Shown one piece after another: positions 50,870-59,269 of a DNA stretch of 64,000 nt. Where the stretch lies: NCBI GenBank assembly GCA_049513455.1, contig JBEKWB010000002.1, forward strand, positions 1 through 64,000. Direction: 5' to 3'. The notes below the pieces were generated by a model. It was not told the DNA's origin and made no database searches. It worked only from the letters and a program-made list of their open reading frames with translations. The translations under genes were made by a program, and so were the position numbers. The stretch is from Bog-473 sp049513455. GTDB lineage: Bacteria > Actinomycetota > Acidimicrobiia > Acidimicrobiales > RAAP-2. Every line of letters begins with the position of its first letter. Position 1 is the first letter of the stretch.

Positions 50870-52880
50870 GAAAGCGGATCCGATTGACGATGAAATCTCC
50901 GAAGCCATATGCCATGTTCACGCGCGCCGGGGAGGGGTGGCCGTTGAAGAACGGCGAGTTGGCGGTGACCGTCGGGAGCAGCGCTCCTTCCTCCAAGACG
51001 ATGATGGCAAACCCGTCCTTGACCGCGGCGGCCACGACGACCTGGTCGGTCTGGGTGCTCCCGTCGGCGCTGGCCGGCTGGACGTCGTACGCAGCCCCGT
51101 AGGCCGGTTGGTAGCCGATCCACGGATCAGGGAGCTCGTAGGTCGGCTGGGTGTCGGCGAACTCGCTGGCGGCGACGCTCTCCACCGCCGTCTCCGCCGT
51201 GGCCCCGTCTGCCGACCCACCGACCACGTCAAGGGAGGATGCACCGCCGTCGACGTAGTCATAGGTCAGGTCGATGCCCCCGGAACCTTTCTGCACCTGC
51301 GGTTGGGGTGGGTATCGCACGGTGAACCCCGTGGAGTTCTTGTAGAGGGTGCCGTAAACCTCGGGAGAACCGGCCACGTTCTGCTGCTGACCCGGATGGC
51401 CGATCGGCGGTCCCTGACACGTGAGCGGGTTACAAGAGGGAGCGGGTCCGGGAGTGGCGAGGAGAGCGACGAGGATGAGCGTCACCGTGAGCAGGCCAAG
51501 GCCCCCCACCAACAGGAGGGCCTTGGTGCGATGGCTGACGCGATGCGTCGGTGAGGCCAGCTCGTGCGCGCCGGGAAAGCCGAGCTTCAAGCCGGGAGCC
51601 CCGGGTGGCGCCGTGGGCCACGGGGTGTCTGGCAACGGTGCCTCTGGGCCTGTCGTTCTCTCTTCTGGCTGCGTCGTGACACCGTTGATCAGAGGCCACG
51701 TCGCTCCCACGCGGTGCGGGCGCGCCACGGCCCGTTCGGCGACCCCACACTGCGGGCAGAATGCCATGGCCGGGACCAGATGGGAGCAGCTGGGGCAGAC
51801 GCGGGGGCCTCCGATCCTCACATCCACCGCCTCGTGCAGGAGCACGTAGTGCAGGCCCACCCTCATGGCGAGGGTCAGCATGCCCAGAGCGGCCACGTGG
51901 ACGCCGATCAGCACGGCGTCGGACAGCGCGGCGACGTCCGTGAACCCCAGGCCCACCTGCACGAGAAGGGCGAGGGCCAACGCCAAGCCCGGCGAGGTGA
52001 GCCACACGCCCCGGGCCGAGGTGGCACGGCCACCGGACTTCGCCCAGAACGCCATGCCGATGAAGCCGGTCGCCAGGGCGGTGACCAGAGGCAGGGTCAC
52101 CCCGCGCAGGATCACCTGCGTGATGTTGGAAAGAAACGACTCGTGCGTGAGCTGGCCGTTGCTCAGCCAGGGCGACATGAGGTCGATGGTGGCGGCCAGG
52201 GTGAAGCCCAGCGCACCGGTCGCGCCGGCCACGAAGCCGTCGAGCGACTCGATCGGCCCGCGCTGCAGCGCCCGCACGACGACCATCGGCACACACGCCA
52301 GGAGCTGTCCGATGGCCGGCACCGCGAGCGCCGCCACAAGGGCCGAATGGCTGGTGAGACTCGGGCTCAAGGAGGGCACGAGCGCCTTGTCGACGTAGCT
52401 GCCGCCGACGATGGCCCACCCGGCGCCGAGCCCCGCGCCGAGCAGGAGGCAGAGGAGCGTGGGGGGAAGGAAGCTGCCTTCGTACGGGTCGACCTCCCAG
52501 ATGTAGACCACGAAGAGACTGGGCACGCTGAGTGCGCTGACGGCGATCAACGGGGCGCTGGTGCCGGCGAGGGCAAAGATCAGCAGGAGCAGCACGAAGA
52601 CGGCAAAGGCGATGCGAAACGGGGCCTTGGCCCGGTGCGAGAGATGGGGGAAGAGCGACGTCACCACGGAGAGGCGAAAGACCGGCTCGTCGGGAAAGGC
52701 GGCGTACGCGTGCAGCCGTTGCGAGGCGCGCAGTCCGCTGTGTACGAGATGCGCGCCGCAGGCACCGCAGAACCGCGCGTCGGGAACCACGACGTCGCAG
52801 TACGGGCACACCACCGTCGCCAGGACCGCAAGGTCTGCCGGCGTCGAGGTCATCTCACCGTTGTCGCCCATGTCACTCAT
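50853..52880 (-). CDS. Zinc-ribbon multi-pass membrane protein
   Basis: A 675-residue protein. Two zinc ribbons are visible: CPYC...CGAC near residue 25 and CPSC...CPQC near residue 360. Between them lie about nine membrane helices, including WEVDPYEGSFLPP, a pattern reminiscent of PrsW-type membrane proteases (PrsW has EE/H motifs; I see no complete set). After the second ribbon comes a cytoplasmic linker, a single helix (about 455-480) and a ~190-residue outer domain. It begins one base after the sedolisin stop, so the two are an operon. Function unknown; possibly handling or anchoring of the protease. Confidence 0.6.
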   Translation of the reverse strand: MSDMGDNGEMTSTPADLAVLATVVCPYCDVVVPDARFCGACGAHLVHSGLRASQRLHAYAAFPDEPVFRLSVVTSLFPHLSHRAKAPFRIAFAVFVLLLLIFALAGTSAPLIAVSALSVPSLFVVYIWEVDPYEGSFLPPTLLCLLLGAGLGAGWAIVGGSYVDKALVPSLSPSLTSHSALVAALAVPAIGQLLACVPMVVVRALQRGPIESLDGFVAGATGALGFTLAATIDLMSPWLSNGQLTHESFLSNITQVILRGVTLPLVTALATGFIGMAFWAKSGGRATSARGVWLTSPGLALALALLVQVGLGFTDVAALSDAVLIGVHVAALGMLTLAMRVGLHYVLLHEAVDVRIGGPRVCPSCSHLVPAMAFCPQCGVAERAVARPHRVGATWPLINGVTTQPEERTTGPEAPLPDTPWPTAPPGAPGLKLGFPGAHELASPTHRVSHRTKALLLVGGLGLLTVTLILVALLATPGPAPSCNPLTCQGPPIGHPGQQQNVAGSPEVYGTLYKNSTGFTVRYPPQPQVQKGSGGIDLTYDYVDGGASSLDVVGGSADGATAETAVESVAASEFADTQPTYELPDPWIGYQPAYGAAYDVQPASADGSTQTDQVVVAAAVKDGFAIIVLEEGALLPTVTANSPFFNGHPSPARVNMAYGFGDFIVNRIRFPTRSQ

Positions 52881-52881
52881 G

Positions 52882-54456
52882 TCAGAAATCTCCGGCTTTC
52901 AGATCCCGGGCGAGGTTGTACACGTCGGGAGAGCCCAGGCCCGTCGCCATGTCGTATCCGGGCGTAGCGGCATAGAAGTCGTTCCCGCCAACCGTGATGT
53001 CGTGAAAGGGGGGGTAGGGCTCCGATGAGTTGGCCAGGCGGTACAGGATCGGGTTGAAGAATCCCACCGCGGGATCGTGGTTGGCCTTCAGGTACTGGTC
53101 CACAATCGCCGTGAATCCGGCCCAGATGGGCGCGGCCAGTGATGTCCCCCCGCCGACGTCCTTCTCGCCCTTTTCAATGATGAGATTGCCCGTGGTCGGG
53201 TCCGCGTCGGCACTCACATCGGGCACCTGGCGTCCATTGCCGGCGTCGGCCTGTCCCCCGGTGCCGACCCCCGTCTGCCACGACGGGCGCGAGAACACGG
53301 CGGAGACGCCGCCCCCGGTCCCCTGGGACAAAAGCGGCTCGGACCACGTGGTCTCGCCGGCGTAGTCGCCCGCCGCGTCCGTCGTCAGGGTGGTCCCCCC
53401 GGTGCCCGTCACCGCCGGTAGGGACGCCGGCACGGATACGCCTTCGAACGAGCTCTGCGGCGGTTGCCCGTAGTCCGCCGGCGGCGTGCAATCCAGCCCC
53501 CCGGCGTCGCCACTCGCCGCGAACACGGTCGAGCCCTTCGCCTCGATCGACGCCACGGTCGAGTTGAGTGCGACCAGGTCGGCGCGATCGAAGACTTGGG
53601 TGTCACTCTCGCACAACCCCAGGCTCAGGCTCACGATCGCGCCCGGAAACTGCGCCTCGGCCTTGAGGAAGGCCTGCGCGAACAGATCCGCATCGGACGT
53701 GGCGTCGGGGATGGAGTTCAGGTTGAAGAAGACCAGATGCGCCTGCGGGGCGATCTCGTGCGCCGTCTCTAGGTCCAGCGTCGTCTCGTCGTCGAAACCG
53801 GTGTTCTCCCCGACGAGCGTTATTTCGAACGGCGGCAGGTGCTCGTCGGAGGTGAAGGTGGTGAGGTCGCTCCGCATGAAGCCCCCGCCTTCCATGAGGA
53901 CCACCGTCTCCCCCTGGCCGTTGTATCCCTTCTGGGTCAACGGGAGGGCGTCATAGGCCCGCAGCAGCTCGATACTGCTCAGCCCACCCGAGGGGACGGC
54001 GAAAGAGGTCGGCTCGACGAACGAGTGGATGGTGCCGACACCGGCGACCTCACCACAGACCCCGGTCGGTACGGCGGCGGGATGGTCAGCTGCGAAGACC
54101 ACCTGCCCCGCGGAGGTCCGGTAGTCGTCGATCGAAAGGTGGAAGCTGCGGTCGACCTCGCGGGGAGCGCCGGAGATAGTCACCCATCGTTGACCGGGAG
54201 ACCACCGCACCGAAAGCCCCGACCCGCGAGCCCATTGGGTGAGACAGGTTGGTTGTGCCGCGGCACGGAGCAGGACCAAAAAGGACACCGACTTCGCGTG
54301 GGCCGGTCCGAGAAGGACGCCGAGGCCGCCGGCGCGGGCCGGGCGACGCGCCGCGGCGGCGGACGGACCCCGGCCCAGTACAACCGTGGTGGCACCACCC
54401 ACCACGACGATGACGGCACATGCACGCGCGACCGCGCCGATGCCGCCTCGTCCCAC
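52882..54456 (-). CDS. Sedolisin (S53) serine-carboxyl peptidase
   Basis: A 524-residue secreted S53 protease active at acid pH in known members. An N-terminal hydrophobic segment (AVARACAVIVVVGGATTVVL) is followed by a short, divergent pro-region and the peptidase domain. The catalytic Glu224 and Asp228 lie in DDETTLDLE, the oxyanion Asp probably in GDAGGLD, and the nucleophile Ser439 in GGGTSLAAP. The C-terminal calcium-site region (DITVGGNDFYAATPGYDMATGLGSP) is present. GTG 54456 is preferred because GAGGGGG lies six bases upstream; the frame is open to 54753. Acid protease fits an acidophile-type actinobacterium. Confidence 0.87.
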   Translation of the reverse strand: MGRGGIGAVARACAVIVVVGGATTVVLGRGPSAAAARRPARAGGLGVLLGPAHAKSVSFLVLLRAAAQPTCLTQWARGSGLSVRWSPGQRWVTISGAPREVDRSFHLSIDDYRTSAGQVVFAADHPAAVPTGVCGEVAGVGTIHSFVEPTSFAVPSGGLSSIELLRAYDALPLTQKGYNGQGETVVLMEGGGFMRSDLTTFTSDEHLPPFEITLVGENTGFDDETTLDLETAHEIAPQAHLVFFNLNSIPDATSDADLFAQAFLKAEAQFPGAIVSLSLGLCESDTQVFDRADLVALNSTVASIEAKGSTVFAASGDAGGLDCTPPADYGQPPQSSFEGVSVPASLPAVTGTGGTTLTTDAAGDYAGETTWSEPLLSQGTGGGVSAVFSRPSWQTGVGTGGQADAGNGRQVPDVSADADPTTGNLIIEKGEKDVGGGTSLAAPIWAGFTAIVDQYLKANHDPAVGFFNPILYRLANSSEPYPPFHDITVGGNDFYAATPGYDMATGLGSPDVYNLARDLKAGDF

Positions 54457-54572
54457 CGCTCGCCCCCTCACCGGACCCGCCGACCAGGCGCGCGCCGGTG
54501 CCACCGGGGGTTCGGGGTGCTGCCACAACTCACCTGCGGATGCTACCGGGCACCGCGGATTGAACCCTTGCA

Positions 54573-54923
54573 ATGCCGGGTACCGCAGACGCCATGACCA
54601 TTCCCGAAGAACCTGTTCCGGTCGACCCGCCGGAGCCAGAGATCGTTCCCATTCCCGAGCCGACCGCACCGGTGGAGATTCCCGAACCGGCGGTCGAGGA
54701 CACCCCCGAACGGGCCTGCGCGCGGCCGCGGCGGCGCCGCAACCACGCCGCACCCGCGCCGCGACCGTTCCGCAAGCGGGGCTCGGTACGTTGTCCTTGT
54801 CGGCGCTTTCCCCCCAGATCGGGCGCCGGCCGTGCCCCCGGACCGCTCACTCGGTTGCGGGGGTGTTTCATTCGAGAGGTCACGCGACGAACGCCCTCGT
54901 GGCTGTGTCGCGTCAGTTGTTGA
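54573..54923 (+). CDS. Doubtful Pro/Glu-rich small ORF
   Basis: A 116-codon frame whose first third (IPEEPVPVDPPEPEIVPIPE and following PEP repeats) reads like a genuine low-complexity protein, while the rest is Arg/Cys-rich and unlike protein. It may be the surviving 5' part of a gene cut by the neighbouring mobile element, or chance. The surrounding 54457-54987 stretch holds nothing else I can support. Confidence 0.25.
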   Translation: MPGTADAMTIPEEPVPVDPPEPEIVPIPEPTAPVEIPEPAVEDTPERACARPRRRRNHAAPAPRPFRKRGSVRCPCRRFPPRSGAGRAPGPLTRLRGCFIREVTRRTPSWLCRVSC

Positions 54924-54987
54924 AGCGGAACTGCTCAGGCTTGCTCCACTGTTTCCGGCAGTTTTGGATTGTTGGGCCTGACCTGGA

Positions 54988-55658
54988 CTAACGCTCCCGG
55001 TCGTCCCCGGTTGTTTGCGATATTTTTGGAACGTCCTGCGGACTTTCTGCGGACTGTGGGAGCGCGGGCGTGTCGCCTTCCGCCGCCGTAGATCCGATCG
55101 CCCGCTGCGCTCGGATGGCTAATCCGATTCGTTCATTCAGATCCACAAATCGATTGCTCGCCTCAGTCATCGATTGTTCGGCTTCCCTGATCGATGAGGC
55201 AATGACTGCGGACACCCTAAGTAGTTCCCGAGCTCCGAGACGAACATCGTCGTCATCAACCCTCTTGGCAAGAACCTGGACTCTACGCTGAAGGTCATTG
55301 TTTCGATCGGATAGATCCTCAGGGAGGAGGCTGACCGGGGGAATTTATCTGAGGGACTCCCGGCCTTTCGCCATGCGGACCTATCGAAGGCTTCGATCTC
55401 CCCACAGCTCCGCATGTAGTCCGACAGGACGTCCTGCAGTGCCTGTAGGGTCGCCACCTGCCGGCCATGGTGTTCTCGGGCACTGACCGCTTGTCTTTCC
55501 TCGGCTCGGGCGGTGCTCTCGGCGACTCGGTCCTCGCGGCGTTCGATGGCTGCCTCTTGCCTGTCTGCTCGGGCATTGAGGGTCCGGAACCACTCGACGG
55601 CCAGGGTCACGCCTGAACCCCCCACAAATGTCACAATCGCAACCCACCAGGGCGTCAT
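54988..55658 (-). pseudogene. Membrane-anchored coiled-coil protein, frameshifted
   Basis: Two frames join into one sensible protein. The first begins at ATG 55658 with TPWWVAIVTFVGGSGVTLAV (one membrane helix) and a long Arg/Glu coiled coil, reaching SPSDKFP. The second continues with PEDLSDRNNDLQRRVQVLAK and ends at 54988. The switch lies at a five-C run (complement of 55337-55341): adding one C there would fuse the frames into ~224 residues. Small phage/IME proteins with one N-terminal helix and a coiled coil are common. The frameshift may be real decay, a sequencing slip in the homopolymer or programmed slippage. Confidence 0.55.
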
Positions 55659-55779
55659 CTGCCAGGGACCCCCACCTTGATTTCCTGCATTCCCAGGACC
55701 GTACGCTCCCCGAAGCACTGGCTGCCACTGTCATCACGCCACCGACCCCCGCTGACACTGGCGACGGATACCCTCGCCC

Positions 55780-56028
55780 ATGGCCATGCCCCAGCCCGGC
55801 GACCTCATCACGGCGTTCTCGGTCCAGGCGGGCCGCTGCTTCCGCATGATCTACGACCACAAGCTCCAGGCCACCCATTGCCGCCAGCCACCGGCCTGGA
55901 AGGGCGTCTGGAAGGACGCCAAGGGGAAGAGCTGGTACGTGGAGGCTTGTCGGAAACACGCGCCGAAAAGTACCCAAGTCAAGACTGTCCGAGGATCTCC
56001 GCCTCCAGCTCCTCAAGACTCCGACTGA
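55780..56028 (+). CDS. Small Cys/His-containing hypothetical protein
   Basis: An 82-residue protein (ATG 55780 or 55786) with a compact basic core: GRCFRMIYDHK, THCRQPPAWKGVWKD and WYVEACRKHAPK. Three Cys and several His spaced this way suggest a small metal-binding or DNA-associated module, but no family is recognised. The last 50 bases overlap the convergent toxin gene. Function unknown. Confidence 0.5.
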   Translation: MAMPQPGDLITAFSVQAGRCFRMIYDHKLQATHCRQPPAWKGVWKDAKGKSWYVEACRKHAPKSTQVKTVRGSPPPAPQDSD

Positions 56029-56410
56029 CCGTCCCAGAGGGCGTCACTTTGATCAGAATTGGTCCGGTGGCGTCGACCGCAAACTTTGTGAAATGCGGAT
56101 AGGCCCCCGACAGAACCATCACTTGGTTCGAAGTGATAAACCGGAGCTTCCCAGGACGCACCACGACGACGCTGACGTTGGACGCTATAAGCGCTTGGTA
56201 AAGGGCCTTCCTTGCACCGAAATCCTTGTGATTTACCGTGATCAGGGCCTGCACATCGTTGTCTTGGCATATCGCTGGAATATCCGAGTCGTCAGTGCCC
56301 TGCACTGCCACCGTCAAGATGTGAATGAATTCGTGGCCATCTCTTCGCCCCAAAACGCTGAGAATCTCTGCTGTCAAAGGATGCAGGTTTTCGTCGAGGA
56401 GAAACCTCAC
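55979..56410 (-). CDS. DUF5615-type PIN-like toxin
   Basis: A 143-residue PIN-like nuclease of the DUF5615 group. It begins MRFLLDENLHPLTAEIL, with the first acidic residue in LLDEN; a second acidic cluster is GTDDSDIP and a third is NHKDFG. The family members are predicted RNase toxins. ATG 56410 overlaps the upstream gene stop (ATGA), the usual antitoxin-toxin coupling with a DUF433 partner. The final ~30 residues extend past the core fold. Activity is inferred. Confidence 0.72.
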   Translation of the reverse strand: MRFLLDENLHPLTAEILSVLGRRDGHEFIHILTVAVQGTDDSDIPAICQDNDVQALITVNHKDFGARKALYQALIASNVSVVVVRPGKLRFITSNQVMVLSGAYPHFTKFAVDATGPILIKVTPSGTVSRSLEELEAEILGQS

Positions 56411-57081
56411 GAAACTAAGAGAAGCCCCTCAAACAGCATTGCCTCAGTGATGGCCTGCCTCTCTAGCGCGGGATAGGAGGAAGCGACCAAATCAATCGTT
56501 TCGGTGGTGAAGTGATGGTTGTCCGAAAATGACGCTACGAACGCAGTCTCGATCCGAGTTCCCTTAATCGTCGGAGAACCCGCCTGGATCCGTGCGTTCG
56601 ATACTAAGTGCGGTCGCTCGGGAATATCGAATGCCTTGGCCTCCCAGGACTGGCGCGTCCCTCTGGCGTGAGCGTTCATCTGGGGCAATGTGAATGGCAG
56701 CACTCCCTGGCCACCCGGCACCACGAGAGCATCACCATTTTCAAGGACAGCAACGAGCTCCCCATCCGGTCCCTTCGTAAAGCGAAGTTCCGAGAATGAA
56801 GGAGCGAATAGCCCGTCGAGAATGAACTCGAACGCAGAGCGAACGCGCCTAAGAGAGAATTCAAGGTTGTCTCGCAAGTACTGAACCGTTCGTATCTCTA
56901 ACAACTGGCGAAAGTTCAACAAGGTAGGAGTGCCCCGCCTTCCGTGTACGACGGAAGGGGTGAGGAGTCCGGTGTCCAGCCAATAATGAACCTTGCGCGA
57001 GGTCATCGAAGGCTGCAAGATCCTGCAAACCTCCGACACGGTGTACGCACCGTCAGTAAACGCGCCAAAATCTTGAGTCAT
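56407..57081 (-). CDS. MerR-like HTH + DUF433 antitoxin
   Basis: A 224-residue two-domain protein. Residues ~10-80 are a MerR-type winged helix (YTVSEVCRILQPSMTSRKVHYWLDTGLLTPS). Residues ~160-222 are DUF433, with ARIQAGSPTIKGTRIETAFV and a C-terminal SYPALERQAITEAMLFEGL. DUF433 proteins are antitoxins for DUF5615 toxins; the added HTH would let the protein autoregulate. The middle ~70 residues are unassigned. ATG 57081 has a GGGGAG site; the frame is open to 57138. Lower GC than the host genes suggests transfer. Confidence 0.72.
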   Translation of the reverse strand: MTQDFGAFTDGAYTVSEVCRILQPSMTSRKVHYWLDTGLLTPSVVHGRRGTPTLLNFRQLLEIRTVQYLRDNLEFSLRRVRSAFEFILDGLFAPSFSELRFTKGPDGELVAVLENGDALVVPGGQGVLPFTLPQMNAHARGTRQSWEAKAFDIPERPHLVSNARIQAGSPTIKGTRIETAFVASFSDNHHFTTETIDLVASSYPALERQAITEAMLFEGLLLVS

Positions 57082-57139
57082 CTCAGCTCCCCGTGGTGAA
57101 GCATAGGCATTCCCTGTTCGGCGGGCATTGATACTCACG

Positions 57140-57451
57140 TCACCTCAGCGGCTTCAGATCGTTTGCCTTCGGCCCGGGCCCCTCTTCGTTGCCTCGTACC
57201 GGATCAGCCGTCTTGACCGCCATCTGTCGCACGCGCTCCCTACTCACGCCCAACCGCTCCGCGATGGCGTCGAGCGACAGCCCATAGCGTCGGGCGTCGA
57301 CGATCGCTCGGGCACGCTTCTCGGCCTCCTCCTTGCGGGTTGCTTCGGCCGATCGCATGGCCTCGGTGGCGGCGACAATTCGATCCAGCGCCTCGTAAGC
57401 CTTGGGGTCGATCGGCTTCGCTTCGAATGGCATCTGTCGTGTTTGTACCAC
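57140..57451 (-). CDS. Sigma-region-4-like HTH regulator
   Basis: A 103-residue protein. The C-terminal half has a helix-turn-helix in the style of sigma factor region 4 (LSLDAIAERLGVSRERVRQM, about residues 58-77), preceded by a charged helix (RSAEATRKEEAEKRARAIVDA). GTG 57451 has an AAAGG site seven bases upstream; an ATG six codons on is possible. It is divergent from the small-gene/integrase operon, with an inverted repeat between them, so it is a candidate repressor of integration genes. Confidence 0.65.
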   Translation of the reverse strand: MVQTRQMPFEAKPIDPKAYEALDRIVAATEAMRSAEATRKEEAEKRARAIVDARRYGLSLDAIAERLGVSRERVRQMAVKTADPVRGNEEGPGPKANDLKPLR

Positions 57452-57466
57452 AGAGCAACCTTTCCC

Positions 57467-57494
57467 TTGCGGTTCTATATCGCAAGTGTACTAT
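57467..57494 (+). promoter_or_regulatory. Promoter with overlapping inverted repeat for the integrase operon
   Basis: A -35-like TTGCGG (57467-57472) and a -10-like TACTAT (57489-57494) are 16 bases apart. TTGCG (57467-57471) and CGCAA (57481-57485) form an inverted repeat over the -35 and spacer, where a repressor could bind. A strong AAGGAGG ribosome site precedes the ATG at 57536. Function is inferred from position and sequence. Confidence 0.5.
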
Positions 57495-57535
57495 GGCAAT
57501 AGCGGCACGGGCCGCCAAACGAAAGGAGGCGCCTC

Positions 57536-57805
57536 ATGGCGCTAGCAACGAATAAGGGCACGGAAGTGGGAGGAATGCTGAGCGGCTCTGATGCCGACAT
57601 TCGGCACCGGGAGATCCTCGACACCCTGTACGAACGACACCCCGGATCGAAAGAGATCCTGATGGAGCTCGACAACCTCTTCGGGAAACTCTGGTGCGAG
57701 GCCGCGGACGAGGGAGCCCGACGGCAAGGACTTCTCATTCGAGCTGCCCTAGACGGCCAGATCACTGTCACCGAGGACGGCGTGCAGGGAACGGTGGAGA
57801 TATGA
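57536..57805 (+). CDS. Small hypothetical protein, first in integrase operon
   Basis: An 89-residue acidic protein with predicted helices (IRHREILDTLYERHPGSKEI and LDNLFGKLWCEAADEGARRQ). The ATG has an excellent AAGGAGG site. The stop overlaps the next gene (ATGA). No family recognised. As the first gene behind the candidate promoter it is probably made early; a role in establishment or control of excision is possible but unsupported. Confidence 0.65.
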   Translation: MALATNKGTEVGGMLSGSDADIRHREILDTLYERHPGSKEILMELDNLFGKLWCEAADEGARRQGLLIRAALDGQITVTEDGVQGTVEI

Positions 57806-58170
57806 CCACCCTCGCCGAAGTCAAGGTCGTTACGGCCGACGAGTGCGGGTGTCACTTCGCCAACGACTATCCGATCACCCATGACGAGTTGTTGAAGATC
57901 GAGAGCATGGGTCCCGTCTATGCAGCAATTCTCATCGCCAATCTGATCAGTGATGAGGATCTGATGAACGGAGAGGATGGCATGTTCGACAACGACCCTG
58001 ACGACTTCAAGCGATTCATTGCTGAACACAATTGGGCGGATCCGGTCGGGATGGCCCAGCTGGGTGACTCGGTCGGCTATGCGATGAATCAGGCATGGAA
58101 GACCCCGACGAGGGCCGCTGCCCGGAAGGATCGGCATGAGTGCGAGCGAGCAGAGCGGGCGGGGTCGTGA
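57802..58170 (+). CDS. Small acidic hypothetical protein
   Basis: A 122-residue protein rich in Asp/Glu, with a Cys-Gly-Cys-His cluster near residue 15 (ADECGCHFANDY) and a central acidic loop (SDEDLMNGEDGMFDNDPDDF). ATG 57802 overlaps the previous stop, and the next gene starts with a GTGA overlap. High acidity recalls DNA-mimic or anti-restriction proteins of mobile elements, but nothing in the sequence proves that. Confidence 0.6.
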   Translation: MTTLAEVKVVTADECGCHFANDYPITHDELLKIESMGPVYAAILIANLISDEDLMNGEDGMFDNDPDDFKRFIAEHNWADPVGMAQLGDSVGYAMNQAWKTPTRAAARKDRHECERAERAGS

Positions 58171-58331
58171 CCGCCAAGCGGGTCGAGGACCTGTTCCTCT
58201 GCGATGACCTGTGGGAGGCCGGGTTCCTGTGCCTTTCCGAGTCGATACGCGACGCTGAGACGCATGAGGAGGTCCTGGAGATCCGGGCCAGCCTGCAGCC
58301 GCTTCTCGACTGGGTAGAGGCTGGCGAGTGA
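58167..58331 (+). CDS. Very small hypothetical protein
   Basis: A 54-residue protein, GTG 58167, mostly helical (LWEAGFLCLSESIRDAETHE, then LEIRASLQPLLDWVEAGE). Start and stop both overlap neighbours by 4 bases, so it is translated with the integrase that follows. No family recognised; it could be an integrase partner. Confidence 0.55.
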   Translation: MTAKRVEDLFLCDDLWEAGFLCLSESIRDAETHEEVLEIRASLQPLLDWVEAGE

Positions 58332-59200
58332 AGGGTCCGAAGGCGATGCCGGTGCCGAGTGAATCAGTGCAGTTGATTCGCCGTCACCGGCTCGCCCAGG
58401 ACCGACGAGGAAACCTCCTCAGTTCCATGGACAAGCGCGAAACCTACCTACGGGCCTTCGCTAGGTATCTGGCGCCCCGTGGCCTGCTCGACGCCAACCG
58501 GCAGGACATCGAGCTATTCCTGGACAAGCGGCGGACCCGGGAGGGCCGCAAGATCTCGCCCCGGACCCGCTACTACTGGCTGGCTCATTTCCATTCGTTC
58601 TACGAGTGGGCCGTGAACGAGGAGCTGCTCACGGTCGACCCCACGGTGACCATCGTGCGCCCCAAGCAGCGGCGTACCCTCCCGCGCCCGATCATGCACG
58701 ACGACCTGGTGATGGCGATTCGTGCGGCCCGACCGCAGATGAGAGCGATGTTGTCGCTGGCTGCCTTCGGAGGGCTCAGAGTGCAGGAGATCGCCGGTCT
58801 GGACCGCGACGACATCATCGAAGCGAAGAACATCATCCGGGTGCGCCATGGCAAGGGCGAGAAGGAACGGATCGTCCCACTCCACCCTGACGTGATGGAG
58901 GCGCTGCGGTGCCTACCGCTGCCCAGGACCGGCGCTCTGTTCGTCCGGGCCCGGGGCGGCCGACATCTTCCCTACACGGTCGGAAACGCCATCCGTCACT
59001 ATCTGAGAGACCTGGGGATCAACGCGACCGGACACCAACTCCGCCACTGGTTTGGCAGTGAGGTCTATGCCAACACTCACGACATACGGGTGACGCAGGA
59101 GCTTCTCGGACATTCCAGCCCCACAACTACCGCGGGATACGTGGCATTCAGCAGCATCGATGCTGCTGCGGCTGTGGGCTCGCTCAAGCTCGGGGCCTGA
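58328..59200 (+). CDS. int: Tyrosine recombinase / phage integrase
   Basis: A 290-residue tyrosine recombinase in the XerC/D size class. The N-terminal SAM-like core-binding domain spans ~10-110; the catalytic domain carries Arg151 (GGLRVQEIAGL), Lys176 (HGKGEK), His236 and Arg239 (HQLRHWFG), His262 (LGHSS) and nucleophile Tyr271. It is complete and presumably active in site-specific integration. GTG 58328 overlaps the preceding gene; ATG 58346 is an alternative start. It ends an operon with three small genes, and a hairpin terminator follows 41 bases later. Confidence 0.93.
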   Translation: MKGPKAMPVPSESVQLIRRHRLAQDRRGNLLSSMDKRETYLRAFARYLAPRGLLDANRQDIELFLDKRRTREGRKISPRTRYYWLAHFHSFYEWAVNEELLTVDPTVTIVRPKQRRTLPRPIMHDDLVMAIRAARPQMRAMLSLAAFGGLRVQEIAGLDRDDIIEAKNIIRVRHGKGEKERIVPLHPDVMEALRCLPLPRTGALFVRARGGRHLPYTVGNAIRHYLRDLGINATGHQLRHWFGSEVYANTHDIRVTQELLGHSSPTTTAGYVAFSSIDAAAAVGSLKLGA

Positions 59201-59240
59201 CACGCCCACCTGACATACACTCCCCATGGGGGACGGCAGG

Positions 59241-59264
59241 GCGCCCCCCTCCGGGGCGCTTTGT
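59241..59264 (+). terminator. Intrinsic terminator after integrase
   Basis: A 7-bp GC stem, GCGCCCC (59241-59247) with GGGGCGC (59253-59259), a 5-base loop and a short T-rich end (TTTGT). It lies between the integrase and the convergent operon end, so it may serve both strands. Confidence 0.6.
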
Positions 59265-59269
59265 CGCGT

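Noticed and set aside
54930..55030. Attachment site at the left end of the mobile element
   Set aside because: The composition changes about here, but there is no tRNA and I could not find a matching direct repeat in the window, so I do not mark one.
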